DNA of 64,000 nucleotides from Hippasteria phrygiana (GCA_037893225.1 JAZGUH010000378.1:551001-615000); one strand, 5' to 3'. Positions 59,401 to 64,000 are shown, counted from the stretch's first letter. Notes: generated from the letters alone by a model not told the origin. Program-made: numbers and translations.

Positions 59401-60958
59401 TGATTCATAGCCATAAATAATCCAGGATTTCAAACCAGGCCTTATCCCTAACCCTCCAGGGTATTTTGGCTAGAAACCCTGCCAGACGCATCAGACTGCA
59501 TACTTTGTCACATTGACTTGTGTGCAGAGTGCAGCAAGGTCAAGCTGTCACCACAGATGCACTGTGCTGCGTCTGGCAGGGTTAGGGTTAAGCAACTTTT
59601 TTCCCTTTGGCTAGTCAACTATACATTTCACTAGCCCTTATAAAGTTTCACTAGCCCGTTGCAGTATTTGACAATTTATACTGTAAAGAATATTCAAATT
59701 ATTGGCCGCCAATAGGTTCCATGGTAAAACGGGTCTGAAAAATTCTAATGGGAACAATATGGAGGTTTAGTGTGAGAACAAACAAAATGCGAAAGTGAAA
59801 AGAATTTGAGAAGGTTACATGAAATAGATTGATCATCCTTTTTTCTTTACTCACTTCATATTATAGTTCCATTATAGGTCAGACTTTTGACTAGCCCGCT
59901 AGCCAACCTAAGAAGCAAGTTTGACTAGCCCGGAGCAGTCCTGACTAGTGTTTGTACATTTGTACTGTAGACTAGTAACTAACAAGCCCTGCAAGTTCTT
60001 TGATAACCTTCCCATGGTAGTATTTTAGCAGTGTGTTCTGTGGTGTACGGGATTTTTTTTTAAAGACAAAAACAGGCTTTAAGGTCAGATCATACATCTA
60101 CTTCATGCAAATATGTGGCGCTCTCAATAGAGAACAGTCTCTCATCGCAACAATTAATTTCTAGATTTATATACCATTGGAAAGAACACATCATAAGCTT
60201 TAAAATGATGAAAGAATTTTTAACATTGGAGCAGTATTAAAAACGTTATGATAATTTTAGTTTATTAGATAATCCAGCACTATTGTAGAAATCAAGCGAT
60301 AAAGTTTGTCTTTCATTTCCACACCGCTGAATGGCTCACAATTAGGGGGTAGCCTTGGTATCTCCTAAAAGTGTCTCTCATTGGTTTATTTGTGGAAATA
60401 TCGGTGAGATCAGCCACTCAATGAAGAGTTTAGATTACAAGCTTTAAATTGATTGCATTCAAAATGGCGATGTACACCAATTGAAAAATAACGAATCTTA
60501 TAAAGAAAACTAAACACAAATTCCGGTGATTATCTTAATAAAATCTCTTTTTTAAACATTTTATTGTACTAAAATAGAATAAAAACCGAAAACACAGTAT
60601 GATATTATTTAACATAAAGCATTTAAAGGAATAAAATGAAAATCGAACATTTTGACCCTCAATGGATTTTTGCTTGTAGCTCAAAACGGAGGAATGCGAC
60701 TTCCAAATGGTCTGATCCTAGCAGAGCCTTTGGAGACGGATTCTAGTATCAAAGTGTCATGTCCTCCTAAAGTTTATAATTTATATATTTCAGTTTATTC
60801 CAGTAGCCCAGTAGTTAGTACATGTAGCAAGATTTCAATGTATTATTTAGAATTGGTATTTCATGTTATTTTGCAGCAAAGCTGGGTTGACACACCGATG
60901 GGACCGGCAATACTTCTTTACCCAAGGAGGCAACCTCATGAGCAATGCTAAAAGACAG
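20391..60958 (+). CDS. APPL1: APPL, BAR-PH-PTB Rab5 effector (5' nine exons, continues beyond window)
   Basis: APPL proteins bind Rab5-positive early endosomes through a BAR-PH module and link receptors and signalling kinases through a C-terminal PTB domain. Nine exons (960 nt, 320 codons, all phases consistent) cover the entire BAR domain and the first PH strands. The start [18 protein letters not shown] parallels vertebrate MPGIDKLPIEETLEDSPQ. Other landmarks are [29 protein letters not shown] and [16 protein letters not shown]. Human APPL1 is about 709 residues, so the PH remainder, linker and PTB lie right of 64000. Vertebrates have APPL1 and APPL2; invertebrates usually have one gene, so the symbol denotes the family. 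The span includes large introns packed with transposons. Confidence 0.95.
20599..21453. mobile_element. Putative TIR element, GTCGCCAC ends
   Basis: GACTATATAGTCGCCAC at the left and GTGGCGACTATATGG at the right are inverted. The same end motif occurs at 21830, 25332/25795, 29308 and 35133-35165, so this is a family. No ORF in the interior resembles a transposase. Confidence 0.55.
22331..22447 (+). repeat. 12-bp array expanded from a tRNA-like B box
   Basis: Nine or so perfect copies of GGTTCGAACACG. Upstream, 22286-22335 reads like a tRNA head (TGGCCTCGTGGATAAG as A box, then CTAGGGTTCGTGGTTCGAAC), so the array repeats the T-arm/B-box of a tRNA-like SINE. It generates spurious Gly-Ser-Asn-Thr and Arg-Val-Arg-Thr ORFs. 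Confidence 0.9.
22589..23013 (+). pseudogene. Relic of an unidentified Cys-rich, probably transposon-encoded protein
   Basis: From an ATG at 22589: [20 protein letters not shown], then [20 protein letters not shown]. After frame slips come [52 protein letters not shown] and [20 protein letters not shown]. Paired CxxC motifs suggest an N-terminal zinc-binding module. Stops at about 22852 and frame changes show it is broken. The family is not identified. Confidence 0.4.
23164..23343. mobile_element. MITE with about 25-bp TIRs
   Basis: AAGGCCAATTTACACATACG at the left; TACGTGCAAATTGGCCTT at the right is its inverted counterpart, and TGTCGC continues the symmetry inward. Confidence 0.8.
25448..25549. 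mobile_element. Short MITE, GGCCTTTTCACACTAGA ends
   Basis: GGCCTTTTCACACTAGA and TCTAGTGTGAAAAGGCC are perfect inverted repeats around a GC-rich middle. Confidence 0.85.
25567..25734. mobile_element. hAT-type MITE with double inverted symmetry
   Basis: Outer arms TCACACTGGCTACGATTATG and CGTTATCGTGGCCAATGTGA are imperfect inverted copies. An inner palindrome has GGTGG...CGCGCG and CGCGCG...CCACC. Confidence 0.65.
26884..28687 (-). pseudogene. pogo/Tigger-type DDE transposase, broken
   Basis: Minus-strand pieces in order: an N-terminal helix-turn-helix-like segment (28687-28475, [20 protein letters not shown]); a segment with RRTDNLDRA; the DDE-1 catalytic core (28396-28076, [45 protein letters not shown]); the C-terminal core (28063-27400, [40 protein letters not shown]); a Lys/Arg-rich linker; and a Cys-rich finger (27130-26900, [22 protein letters not shown]). 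Frames change at least four times. Where a DGHxSH-type second catalytic Asp is expected, the reading is RPHSRQP, so the active site is damaged. It lies within APPL intron 1. Confidence 0.85.
31060..31290. repeat. CATCAAA-rich tandem repeats
   Basis: Irregular array of CGGGCATCAAA (11 bp) and GTCATCAGTTGTGATCGGG units. Confidence 0.88.
31510..31600 (+). mobile_element. tRNA-derived SINE head
   Basis: A box GTGGCCTAGGGGTTAAGG and B box GGGTTTGATTCCAGCC about 40 bp apart, followed by an A-rich tail. It is a different family from the 9910 group. Confidence 0.65.
31786..31791 (-). terminator. Candidate polyadenylation signal for the nested minus gene
   Basis: AATAAA on the minus strand about 170 bp downstream of the stop codon at 31959-31961. 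Confidence 0.45.
31959..32074 (-). CDS. Nested gene, terminal exon
   Basis: Acceptor CTAACAG on the minus strand, 38 codons including TAG. It encodes [20 protein letters not shown] and [17 protein letters not shown]. This is the most convincing exon of the chain. Confidence 0.55.
31959..35248 (-). CDS. Nested gene in APPL intron 1, 3' exons (unidentified protein)
   Basis: Six minus-strand segments with GT-AG borders join without phase conflict into 145 residues plus stop: 35248-35183, 34016-33943, 33603-33538, 33026-32976, 32909-32843 and 32074-31959. The reading goes through [40 protein letters not shown], a hydrophilic Ser/Thr/Lys linker, [20 protein letters not shown] and [19 protein letters not shown]. 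The ends look helical, the middle disordered. Donors GTAAGT (twice) and GTAGGT are strong; GTATCG and GTGGTT are weaker. I do not recognise the protein. 5' exons are missing; they may lie between 35249 and 37084 or further right. It could also be a decayed gene fragment, but no internal stop is present. Confidence 0.5.
32843..32909 (-). CDS. Nested gene, exon with [12 protein letters not shown]
   Basis: Donor GTAAGT, ending in phase 1 and matching the terminal exon. The acceptor assumed is TTGTAAG. Alternatively the exon extends upstream to an in-frame ATG at 32924, which would give a tiny 70-codon protein beginning [10 protein letters not shown]. Confidence 0.45.
32976..33026 (-). CDS. Nested gene, optional small exon
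   Basis: 51 nt, phase 0 at both ends, acceptor AAAAACAG, donor GTGGTT. It encodes [17 protein letters not shown]. It can be included or skipped without changing the frame. Confidence 0.3.
33538..33603 (-). CDS. Nested gene, exon with Ser/Thr linker
   Basis: 66 nt, phase 0, acceptor TCACAG, donor GTATCG. It encodes [20 protein letters not shown] followed by DK. Confidence 0.42.
33943..34016 (-). CDS. Nested gene, exon with [12 protein letters not shown]
   Basis: 74 nt, acceptor ACTTTCAG, donor GTAGGT. Only one of three frames is open, giving [20 protein letters not shown] then ADVM. Confidence 0.5.
34862..35100 (+). repeat. Imperfect GTTGGAGTTTGACGGG repeats
   Basis: Four units related to TGTTGGAGTTTGACGGGTTG. 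The same words occur at about 24085-24140 (complement), 30795-30905 and, as TTGGATTTTGTTGGATTT, at 48200 and 54790. This looks like a dispersed family fragmenting into local tandems. Confidence 0.65.
35183..35248 (-). CDS. Nested gene, most 5' exon seen
   Basis: 66 nt, donor GTAAGT, acceptor TTTAAAG. Its final single base plus the next exon's AT gives Asn, keeping the frame. It encodes [20 protein letters not shown] and Y. The same frame stays open upstream to about 35504. Confidence 0.42.
36120..36378 (-). mobile_element. tRNA-derived SINE interrupted by a G-rich minisatellite
   Basis: Reverse-orientation copy of the family at 38745: tail TGAACAAAG, B box side GTTGAACCTTTGACC, A box side GGCGCTCTACCAACTGAGCT, then the 5' module (CCAAATTATCAGTGTC). 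The 5' module resumes after the minisatellite at CAGATGTCATAAACCCATAA. Confidence 0.75.
36246..36341 (+). repeat. GGGGGAC/GGGGGAT minisatellite
   Basis: About a dozen 7- to 8-bp units of five to six G plus AC, AT or TG. It lies exactly where related SINE copies have a single CCCCCG-type run, so it is an expansion within the SINE. It is G-quadruplex-prone. Confidence 0.92.
37085..37183 (+). CDS. APPL1: APPL exon 2 (BAR domain)
   Basis: 99 nt, TTTTCAG/GTACAT, phase 0. It encodes [20 protein letters not shown] and [12 protein letters not shown], parallel to human RSLLGVFEEDATAISNYMNQ. Confidence 0.94.
37352..37934. mobile_element. Non-autonomous TIR element, AAGCCCTGTCCGCACTGGA ends
   Basis: Left AAGCCCTGTCCGCACTGGAC and right GTCCAGTGCGGACACGGCTT are inverted. 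The symmetry extends through GGTAAAATTTACCGAGAC and its counterpart. Internal partial copies of the same words (37420, 37540, 37840) suggest complex subterminal repeats. Confidence 0.8.
38148..38258 (+). repeat. About 32-bp tandem repeat, 3-4 units
   Basis: Units share AAGTGGGAAAACATTTT and CCTTTTCACAC. It lies in APPL intron 2. Confidence 0.85.
38430..38489 (+). CDS. APPL1: APPL exon 3 (BAR domain)
   Basis: 60 nt, TTTCTAG/GTGAGT, phase 0. It encodes [20 protein letters not shown]; human has ELSAATHLTSKLLKEYEKQ. Confidence 0.94.
38615..38700 (+). mobile_element. SINE tail fragment
   Basis: Tail only of the 9910/38745 SINE family (TCTTGCCAGTTTCTTTGTTC onward). Confidence 0.7.
38745..38970 (+). 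mobile_element. tRNA-derived SINE, best-preserved copy
   Basis: 5' module (GGCTATACGGCATTCTGGG, ACAAAGATACTGACAATTTG) then a tRNA-like head from 38870 with a paired D arm (GCTC/GAGC), a paired T arm (GCAGG/CCTGC) and a near-complete acceptor stem ending TCCTGCCA, then the family tail. The anticodon loop lacks U33, so it is not a functional tRNA gene. Confidence 0.82.
39204..39275 (+). CDS. APPL1: APPL exon 4 (BAR domain)
   Basis: 72 nt, TTTGATAG/GTAGGA, phase 0. It encodes [20 protein letters not shown] and TIEE; human has RFPLGGDDEVMSSTLQQFSK. Confidence 0.95.
39559..40206. mobile_element. About 650-bp dispersed repeat with palindromic left end, copy 1
   Basis: Begins with a large palindrome (39559-39725: GGGAATAAATATGTGCTGGG...mirror) and continues with words such as GGTTCGTGCCACGCGCGAG, GACTCTAAATACGGACGCAT and CACCCACGTGACAGGCTCTC. 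It is almost the same as 61534-62180. The arms contain the nested palindrome CGTACGTTTAAAAC. Confidence 0.9.
40253..40322. mobile_element. Mini-element with telomere-like ends (TTAA-CCCTAA)
   Basis: TTAACCCTAACCCCCTTGGG at the left and TTAGGGTTAA at the right. It belongs to the set at 41348, 56986, 59442, 63081 and 63598. Confidence 0.65.
40385..40595. mobile_element. TTAA-flanked piggyBac-like MITE
   Basis: TTAACTCATTGAGTACAG at the left and CAAGGGTTAA at the right. Interior GGCTTGTGCAGCCAAGCG, CCAACAGTGGATTGAAAATG and GACGTCATCCGG match other copies. Confidence 0.7.
40684..40833. mobile_element. Short MITE, GGGCTAGTTCATACTT ends
   Basis: AAAGGGCTAGTTCATACTT and AAGTATGAACTGGCCTTT are inverted. 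Confidence 0.78.
41348..41560. mobile_element. Element with telomere-like ends
   Basis: TTAACCCTAACCCGC at the left and ATAGGGTTAA at the right. Confidence 0.5.
41909..42038 (+). CDS. APPL1: APPL exon 5 (BAR domain)
   Basis: 130 nt, acceptor ATAATAAG, donor GTAAGA. It encodes [20 protein letters not shown] then [19 protein letters not shown]. The frame excludes the nearby alternative AG at 41913, which would hit a stop. Confidence 0.92.
42085..42180 (-). mobile_element. tRNA-like SINE head, minus orientation
   Basis: GTGGGAATTGGACCTGCAGC is a degraded B-box complement, and the reverse A-box region ends in CAGCCCTA. Confidence 0.45.
42353..42580. mobile_element. TTAA-flanked piggyBac-like MITE
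   Basis: TTAACCCCTTACCACCGG...CCAGTGGCAAGGGGTTAA: both ends carry TTAA plus CCCCTT inverted repeats. Interior GGCTTGTGCAGCCAAGC. Confidence 0.8.
42850..43074. mobile_element. TTAA-flanked piggyBac-like MITE
   Basis: TTAACCCCTTGGGCATGG...CCGTACGCAAGGGGTTAA, only about 270 bp from the previous copy and in the same orientation. Confidence 0.82.
43759..43874 (+). CDS. APPL1: APPL exon 6 (BAR domain)
   Basis: 116 nt, TTCACCAG/GTACGT. It encodes [20 protein letters not shown] and [12 protein letters not shown]; human has HDAAINRYSRLSKKRENDK. Confidence 0.95.
44150..44690. repeat. 21-bp minisatellite, about 25 units, APPL intron 6
   Basis: Unit ATAAGTTGGGCATGGGAGGGT, grading from GGGCATGAGAGG through GGGCATGGGAGG and GGGCAGGAGAGG to GGGCAGGAAAGG. 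Most units include TATAAG; a few have GTAAGTT plus GGGCAG. Both strands are open for about 150 codons because the period is a multiple of three; not coding. Confidence 0.96.
44798..44973 (+). CDS. APPL1: APPL exon 7 (BAR domain)
   Basis: 176 nt, CCCTGTAG/GTAAGC, ending in phase 2. It encodes [40 protein letters not shown] and [10 protein letters not shown], matching human LLEPLLGYMQAQISFFKMG and FLANIGTS. Confidence 0.96.
45418..46154. mobile_element. hAT-type non-autonomous element, copy A
   Basis: Flanked by an exact 8-bp direct repeat GAGGACTC (45410-45417 and 46155-46162). Ends TAGGGCTGTCC and ACAGCCCTA are inverted. Subterminal sequence is full of CGAATATTCG words. The target was a tRNA-like sequence. 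Confidence 0.88.
46155..46225 (-). mobile_element. tRNA-like sequence (hAT target), copy A
   Basis: On the minus strand: A box TGGTCAAGTGG and B box GGTTCGAGTCC with tRNA spacing. Interrupted at its 3' side by the hAT element. Confidence 0.65.
47543..48016. mobile_element. pogo-like MITE with TA target, copy A
   Basis: TA|CAGTGGGATGCCGCTAGAC at the left and TTATAACAGCGTTCCACTG|TA at the right; the inverted CAGTGG ends and TA flanks are typical of pogo/Tigger elements. Confidence 0.8.
49302..49383 (+). CDS. Candidate alternative terminal exon of APPL, copy A
   Basis: After a T-rich tract and TATTTTAG the sequence is open for 26 codons, [20 protein letters not shown]..., ending in TGA at 49381. 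Joined to exon 7 (ends AG, phase 2) the first base C completes a Ser codon, so splicing here would give a BAR-only APPL. No close polyadenylation signal is visible. It may instead be an unrelated sequence that happens to be open. Confidence 0.25.
49945..50657. mobile_element. hAT-type non-autonomous element, copy B
   Basis: Same element, ends and 8-bp GAGGACTC flanks as in copy A, so it was present before the duplication. Confidence 0.88.
50658..50728 (-). mobile_element. tRNA-like sequence (hAT target), copy B
   Basis: Duplicate of 46155-46225. Confidence 0.65.
51988..52530 (+). pseudogene. THAP-domain ORF of the ISL2EU-like element
   Basis: [18 protein letters not shown], then [19 protein letters not shown] and [19 protein letters not shown]: a complete THAP zinc finger (CxxxxC...W...CxxHF). 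After about residue 90 the reading loses protein character, so the real transposase ORF is truncated or spliced to a deleted region. Confidence 0.8.
52520..53120 (+). repeat. Direct internal duplication within the ISL2EU-like element
   Basis: About 200 bp (52525-52740, including TCTCTCTTTCCATTCTT and TTATCGGTTTTTACGTAAG) is repeated at 52926-53118 with small differences. The second copy abuts the truncated SAP-like coding region. Confidence 0.9.
52880..53452 (-). pseudogene. SAP-like N-terminal part of the element's second protein
   Basis: From an ATG at 53452 (minus): [20 protein letters not shown] then [17 protein letters not shown], a SAP-like helix-extended-loop-helix, followed by [20 protein letters not shown] and DRRKL. 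This layout (SAP, then an IPDF...DxxNxL block) resembles the N-termini of YqaJ-type nuclease proteins carried by ISL2EU elements. Downstream of about 53125 the frame runs into the duplicated non-coding segment, so the nuclease is gone. Confidence 0.6.
54124..54603. mobile_element. pogo-like MITE with TA target, copy B
   Basis: Duplicate of 47543-48016 with the same CAGTGG ends and TA flanks. Confidence 0.8.
55875..55956 (+). CDS. Candidate alternative terminal exon of APPL, copy B
   Basis: Same acceptor and same 26-codon frame as 49302-49383, stop at 55954. Only three base changes in the last eight codons are seen (two amino-acid changes, one silent); the first 20 residues are identical. An AATAAA arises inside the ORF at about 55948. 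Confidence 0.25.
56785..57065. repeat. Diverged third copy of part of the duplicated unit
   Basis: CCTCGCCAACCACCAACTAATGCAAG, also at 48854 and 55423, recurs here at about 56811. Similarity continues through the TATTCCATTG/ACTATAGAA segment, then is interrupted by the element at 56986-57055. It is clearly older than the A/B pair. Confidence 0.8.
56986..57055. mobile_element. Mini-element with telomere-like ends
   Basis: TTAACCCTCA at the left and TTTTAGGGTTAA at the right, inserted in the third copy between CTACATTG and AGTTATCAG, which are contiguous (apart from TTAA-like bases) in copies A and B. Confidence 0.7.
57066..58790. other. APPL intron 7, no gene seen
   Basis: AT-rich with a GC-rich stretch at about 57740-58030 containing CGGCCAGTGCCGTCGATGCC. 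A TTAA-type MITE end lies at about 58100-58190 (GACGTCAGCCGG, TTCAAGGGGTTA). Only poorly protein-like ORFs are present. Confidence 0.6.
58795..59025. repeat. Inverted repeat carrying hammerhead-like motifs
   Basis: The left arm (58805-58862, minus sense) and right arm (58966-59015, plus sense) both read CTCCTGACGAGG...CTGTCTGAAACGTTGAG or a close variant. In the plus arm CTGACGA is followed by GGGGCAG / AGTATA / CTGTCT, which can pair as a stem, then GAAAC GTT, then GAG that can pair with the preceding CTC. This is the layout of the minimal type I hammerhead ribozyme of Penelope-like elements. Confidence 0.5.
59184..59354 (+). CDS. APPL1: APPL exon 8 (BAR end and BAR-PH linker)
   Basis: 171 nt, TTCCTAG/GTAACT. 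It encodes [40 protein letters not shown] and [10 protein letters not shown]; human has LYVPDPDPTKFPVNRNLTRK then AGYLNARNK. Confidence 0.93.
59442..59591 (+). mobile_element. Hairpin-ended element CCCTGCCAGACGCA, copy 1
   Basis: Outer CCCTAACCCTCCAGGG and terminal TTAGGGTTAA, inner CCCTGCCAGACGCA / TGCGTCTGGCAGGG inverted pair. An inverted copy is at 63081-63231. Confidence 0.8.
59592..60876. other. APPL1: APPL intron 8
   Basis: Contains repeated CACTAGCCC / GACTAGCCC words (59610-59960). The rest is AT-rich with nothing recognised. Confidence 0.65.
60877..60958 (+). CDS. APPL1: APPL exon 9 (start of PH domain)
   Basis: 82 nt, TTTTGCAG/GTCAGG. It encodes [20 protein letters not shown] and MSNAKRQ; human has KTGLVSSTWDRQFYFTQGGN. 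The last APPL exon found in the window. Confidence 0.95.
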
Positions 60959-61533
60959 GTCAGGAATGATCAAATCATTCACTAGCTAGATTACTGCCAT
61001 TGTAAACCCTTAGTAAAAGTTGCTTTACTGTCCTGTATGTTAAGCCCTTGATGAGTCCAGGGCACTGTTGATTGAGAGTGTGTACTCCTGGCCGGTATTA
61101 CTGATAGAGGTCGGTGCGGAGCACTGGACAAGTGTATGAGTGGGCACGCCGGCTCTGGATGTTAGCATGCAGGGATTTTGAGGGTGGTGCTGCCAAAAAC
61201 AAGTATCTTACAGGGAATATGAATGAAAAGCCCTTTCTATTCATTACACTCCCCATTCAAGAACATTATAGTTTATTCAGCGCGAAACGTACACCAGTTA
61301 CAGCTGAATGATGAATACAACAGTACGTGCTTGAATGTACATGTACAATACACGTAAACAGGCCCATTGGTCACATGGGCCTACGTACGTAGTGTTGGAT
61401 TGCGGCTGTAGACGTCAACCAGCCCAGTAGCCTCACCTCATCAAGCCGCGGCTATACATGTAACTGTCATCCAGGCTCAATGGGTTAACATATACACTGC
61501 ACTGATTACATCATCATTATTATTCTTTATTAA

Positions 61534-62180
61534 GGGAATAAATATGTGCTGGGCCGGTTTTAAACGTACGTTTAAAACCGCCTTGGGGCCTGGGCGCTTG
61601 ATAATGACCCAAGTCGAAGGCGAGAGTCATTATCAGCATCCAGGCCCCAAGGCGGTTTTAAACGTACGTTTAAAACCGGCCCAGCACATATTTATTCCCA
61701 TTCATAAAATGCCTTTTTGTATAATTAAGCAAGAACCATAAAATTATAAATTTCCAATGATTTTGTTTAATTTGTTTTACCTTGGTTTGTAAAACACCCC
61801 TTCAGCTATTTAATGGTTCGTGCCACGCGCGAGTGGTGGTAAACATGTCCTTATATGGAAATTGACGCGCGCGCGACGCGCTCGCCAGGTGGTGCAGAAC
61901 GCAGCAGTGCCGGTGTAGCGTGAAATTATGGACTCTAAATACGGACGCATCAGTAGTATTGCGCTTGCGTTATTAGGAGAGTGACTGGTCGCCCGAGTGT
62001 TCAACCAATAAAATGGACCAGATTTTGTAGAACTCTACATTTCGTGTGACACCGGAAAAAATGTTAAAACCGCGCCGTGTTTAAACAACTTCCAGCCGTG
62101 TTTAAACAATCGTTTAAACACACCCACGTGACAGGCTCTCGACCAATAGGGATAGTAAAACTCGCTGAGGCATTTATAAA
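61534..62180. mobile_element. About 650-bp dispersed repeat with palindromic left end, copy 2
   Basis: Second copy of 39559-40206, same orientation, with scattered differences and a perfect CGTACGTTTAAAAC symmetry in both arms. Confidence 0.9.
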
Positions 62181-62279
62181 TATCCAATTAAGGAAAATTG
62201 TTTTGTCGACTGATCATAAAATTACTAGTTATTTGCAAACAATAACAATGAGTACCAAAGGAATGAAATGGTGTCCCTG

Positions 62280-62497
62280 TTAACCCCTTGAGTACGGTTA
62301 TCGTAGTGAGGTGCCGGGGTGTCGCGCCGGCCTTTGCAGCCAAGCGAAATGGCCACAATGTGCTTGTGCAGTCAAGCGTAACATACACAATAATCCAACA
62401 ATGGATTGAAACTGCACAAATAGCGGCAAATGGCGTCATCCGGCCTGGTGCCACTGCTTTTTTGTGCATTTGGCGTCTTACGTACGCGAGGGGTTAA
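62280..62497. mobile_element. TTAA-flanked piggyBac-like MITE, well preserved
   Basis: TTAACCCCTTGAGTACGG...ACGTACGCGAGGGGTTAA. Interior TGCAGCCAAGCGAAATGG, AATCCAACAATGGATTGAAA and GGCGTCATCCGGCCTGG. Confidence 0.85.
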
Positions 62498-63080
62498 ATC
62501 TGACATGTATAGGATTTTGGAATTCCGGACACATTCTTTAATGCCTTCTATCTCCAAGAGTGATTATGTAAAGCAAAGTACCTGCCAAACAAGTAAAACA
62601 AAAATGGTGTGAAGTCAATTTTAATGATACTTGATGGGAAATTACACACGTCAGGTAAAACAGGGACTCCAAAAAATGTCACAATTTTGGACTCCTAATT
62701 TATAGAATGGCCCAAATATAAAAAAGGAAAAATTCAAATTGGTTAAAAGTACACAGATTAAAAATAATTTAAGAATTAAAAATCACGTATCACATTCCAA
62801 GAACATGATTATTTGTATTTTCATATGAATGGTCATGTCGTATCGGGTAGAACCCACCGATGTCAATGATTTCATTTGGAATATGTGGATGTATTAACCA
62901 GGCCGGTTTATCAGACATAGAATGCTCGAGTCCCTAAAGTCAATTTCAATATCGGACATGGTGGGCGCGTATTTCGTCCATTTTGTTGGTCATTTAGTAC
63001 ATGTAGCAAGATTTCACCTCCCCATTTACCATGAGGCAGGCCTAGCCTGGACCTTGTTCTGAGCAATGCCTTCTTGTGAA

Positions 63081-63231
63081 TTAACCCTAACCCTGCCAGA
63101 CGCAGCACAGTGCATCTGTGGTGACAGCTTGACCTTGCTGCACTCTGCACACAAGTCAATGTGACAAAGTATGCAATCTGATGCGTCTGGCAGGGTTTCT
63201 AGCCAAAATACCCTGGAAGGGTTAGGGGTAT
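63081..63231 (-). mobile_element. Hairpin-ended element CCCTGCCAGACGCA, copy 2 (inverted)
   Basis: Reverse-complement copy of 59442-59591: starts TTAACCCTAACCCTGCCAG and ends CCCTGGAAGGGTTAGGGG. Confidence 0.82.
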
Positions 63232-63597
63232 GGAAGAAAAAAGTATTTTTTTTACAAAAAAGTATACCTGCAAGTAGGTTTTTGAATTAATTCCTACCTT
63301 TCAATCAGTTTATCAAGATTGTGCTTCGGTACATGTACCAATCCACATGTATTAAGTCAAACCACATTATGCAAAGTGTATATATATACAATGTATATAC
63401 AATGTATATGGCAGATTTCCAACTGAATGTATGTCATTAATAAAATGGTTAATGGCTATACATTTGCACACTGTCGCCACAAGACAGCCATCACAGAGCT
63501 CATTCTTTGCATGCAGAAGGAGCTAAAACCAGTGTACAACATGCTAACGGTACTCTGCCTTTAAACCTGAATGGCCGGGCTCTGGCTAAAAATTTGT

Positions 63598-63667
63598 TTA
63601 ACCCTAACAGTCCCAAATCCTCCAATTTTAATATGGTTTTGCATGCACCCCAGGACGTTAGGGTTAA
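63598..63667. mobile_element. Mini-element with telomere-like ends
   Basis: TTAACCCTAACAGTCCC at the left and GACGTTAGGGTTAA at the right; the 70-bp length and AAATCCTCCAATTTTAA word match the 56986 copy in reverse. Confidence 0.72.
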
Positions 63668-64000
63668 TGTGATTCCCTCGTACTAATGAGTTGTGGAAGA
63701 AAAGTGTTTTTTTTTAAGAAAAAAACACTTATTTTCCCTAAAATACGTGTATATTCAAAGTGGATTTGCTGAGAATGTGACTTTGACACACAACCCTTTT
63801 TGCCAAAACCAGGGCCAAACTGTTTTCTCCCTGAGGATTTGAGTGATATTAGTGGAGGAAGTATCCATAATAAGGTATTTCCTATACAATGGCAAAGACC
63901 TTTTGCAGGGTCTAAAAAAAATAAGATGATACATGTATTTCAGAACATGAGTTTACCAAATGGTATGTCCTGAATCACGTTTAAGATCCTTGGATGACGA

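Larger units (their letters stand above)
60959..64000. other. APPL1: APPL intron 9 (partial)
   Basis: No further exon matching the PH domain was found before the window ends. It holds a large dispersed repeat (61534), a piggyBac-like MITE (62280), two telomere-like-ended elements (63081, 63598) and a possible decayed TTAA element at about 61040-61488. Confidence 0.7.

Noticed and set aside
63081..63090. Interstitial telomere or chromosome end
   Set aside because: CCCTAA appears only once or twice at each place and always next to TTAA at element ends; no telomeric array.

Overview
This is a eukaryotic (metazoan) nuclear genomic window, AT-rich and crowded with transposable-element debris. Two conserved multi-exon protein genes lie head to tail on the + strand. 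Long introns, frequent TACATGTA-type motifs, tRNA-derived SINEs, many TIR elements and the low-identity match to vertebrate orthologues suggest a marine invertebrate deuterostome. An echinoderm is my best guess, by inference only.

Gene 1 (2774-15682, +) is the C-terminal part of gamma-tubulin complex component 6 (TUBGCP6): eleven exons, 987 residues and a stop codon. It holds a basic coiled-coil stretch, a large Ser/Asp-rich exon with degenerate HxSDST repeats, and the complete GCP C-terminal (gamma-tubulin-binding) domain. The N-terminal exons lie left of the window. Gene 2 (20391-60958, +, continuing past the right edge) is APPL, the Rab5 effector with BAR-PH-PTB architecture. Nine exons give exactly 320 residues, covering the whole BAR domain and the start of the PH domain. 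Intron 1 is 16.6 kb and intron 7 is 14.2 kb.

APPL intron 1 also holds a phase-consistent chain of five or six minus-strand exons (31959-35248) ending in a stop codon and a polyadenylation signal. It looks like the 3' end of a nested gene of about 145 residues that I cannot name. APPL intron 7 holds a 4.8 kb tandem duplication (45008-49783 and 49784-56364). A relative history can be read from it: tRNA-like SINE, then hAT-like insertion with an 8-bp TSD, then duplication, then insertion of an ISL2EU-like transposon only in the second copy. Each copy also carries an intact, phase-compatible candidate alternative terminal exon for APPL.

Mobile elements recognised include a broken pogo/Tigger-type transposase with a C-terminal Cys-rich finger, a Penelope-like retroelement fragment with a GIY-YIG domain, a THAP-domain fragment in a TUBGCP6 intron, and an ISL2EU-like element with THAP and SAP-like ORFs. 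There are several TTAA-flanked MITE families (some with telomere-like CCCTAA ends), many foldback MITEs, nested insertions and tRNA-derived SINEs. Minisatellites of 12 to 21 bp lie in introns, and some of them seem to have expanded from sequence inside SINEs. No bacterial features, CRISPR arrays or functional rRNA genes were seen.
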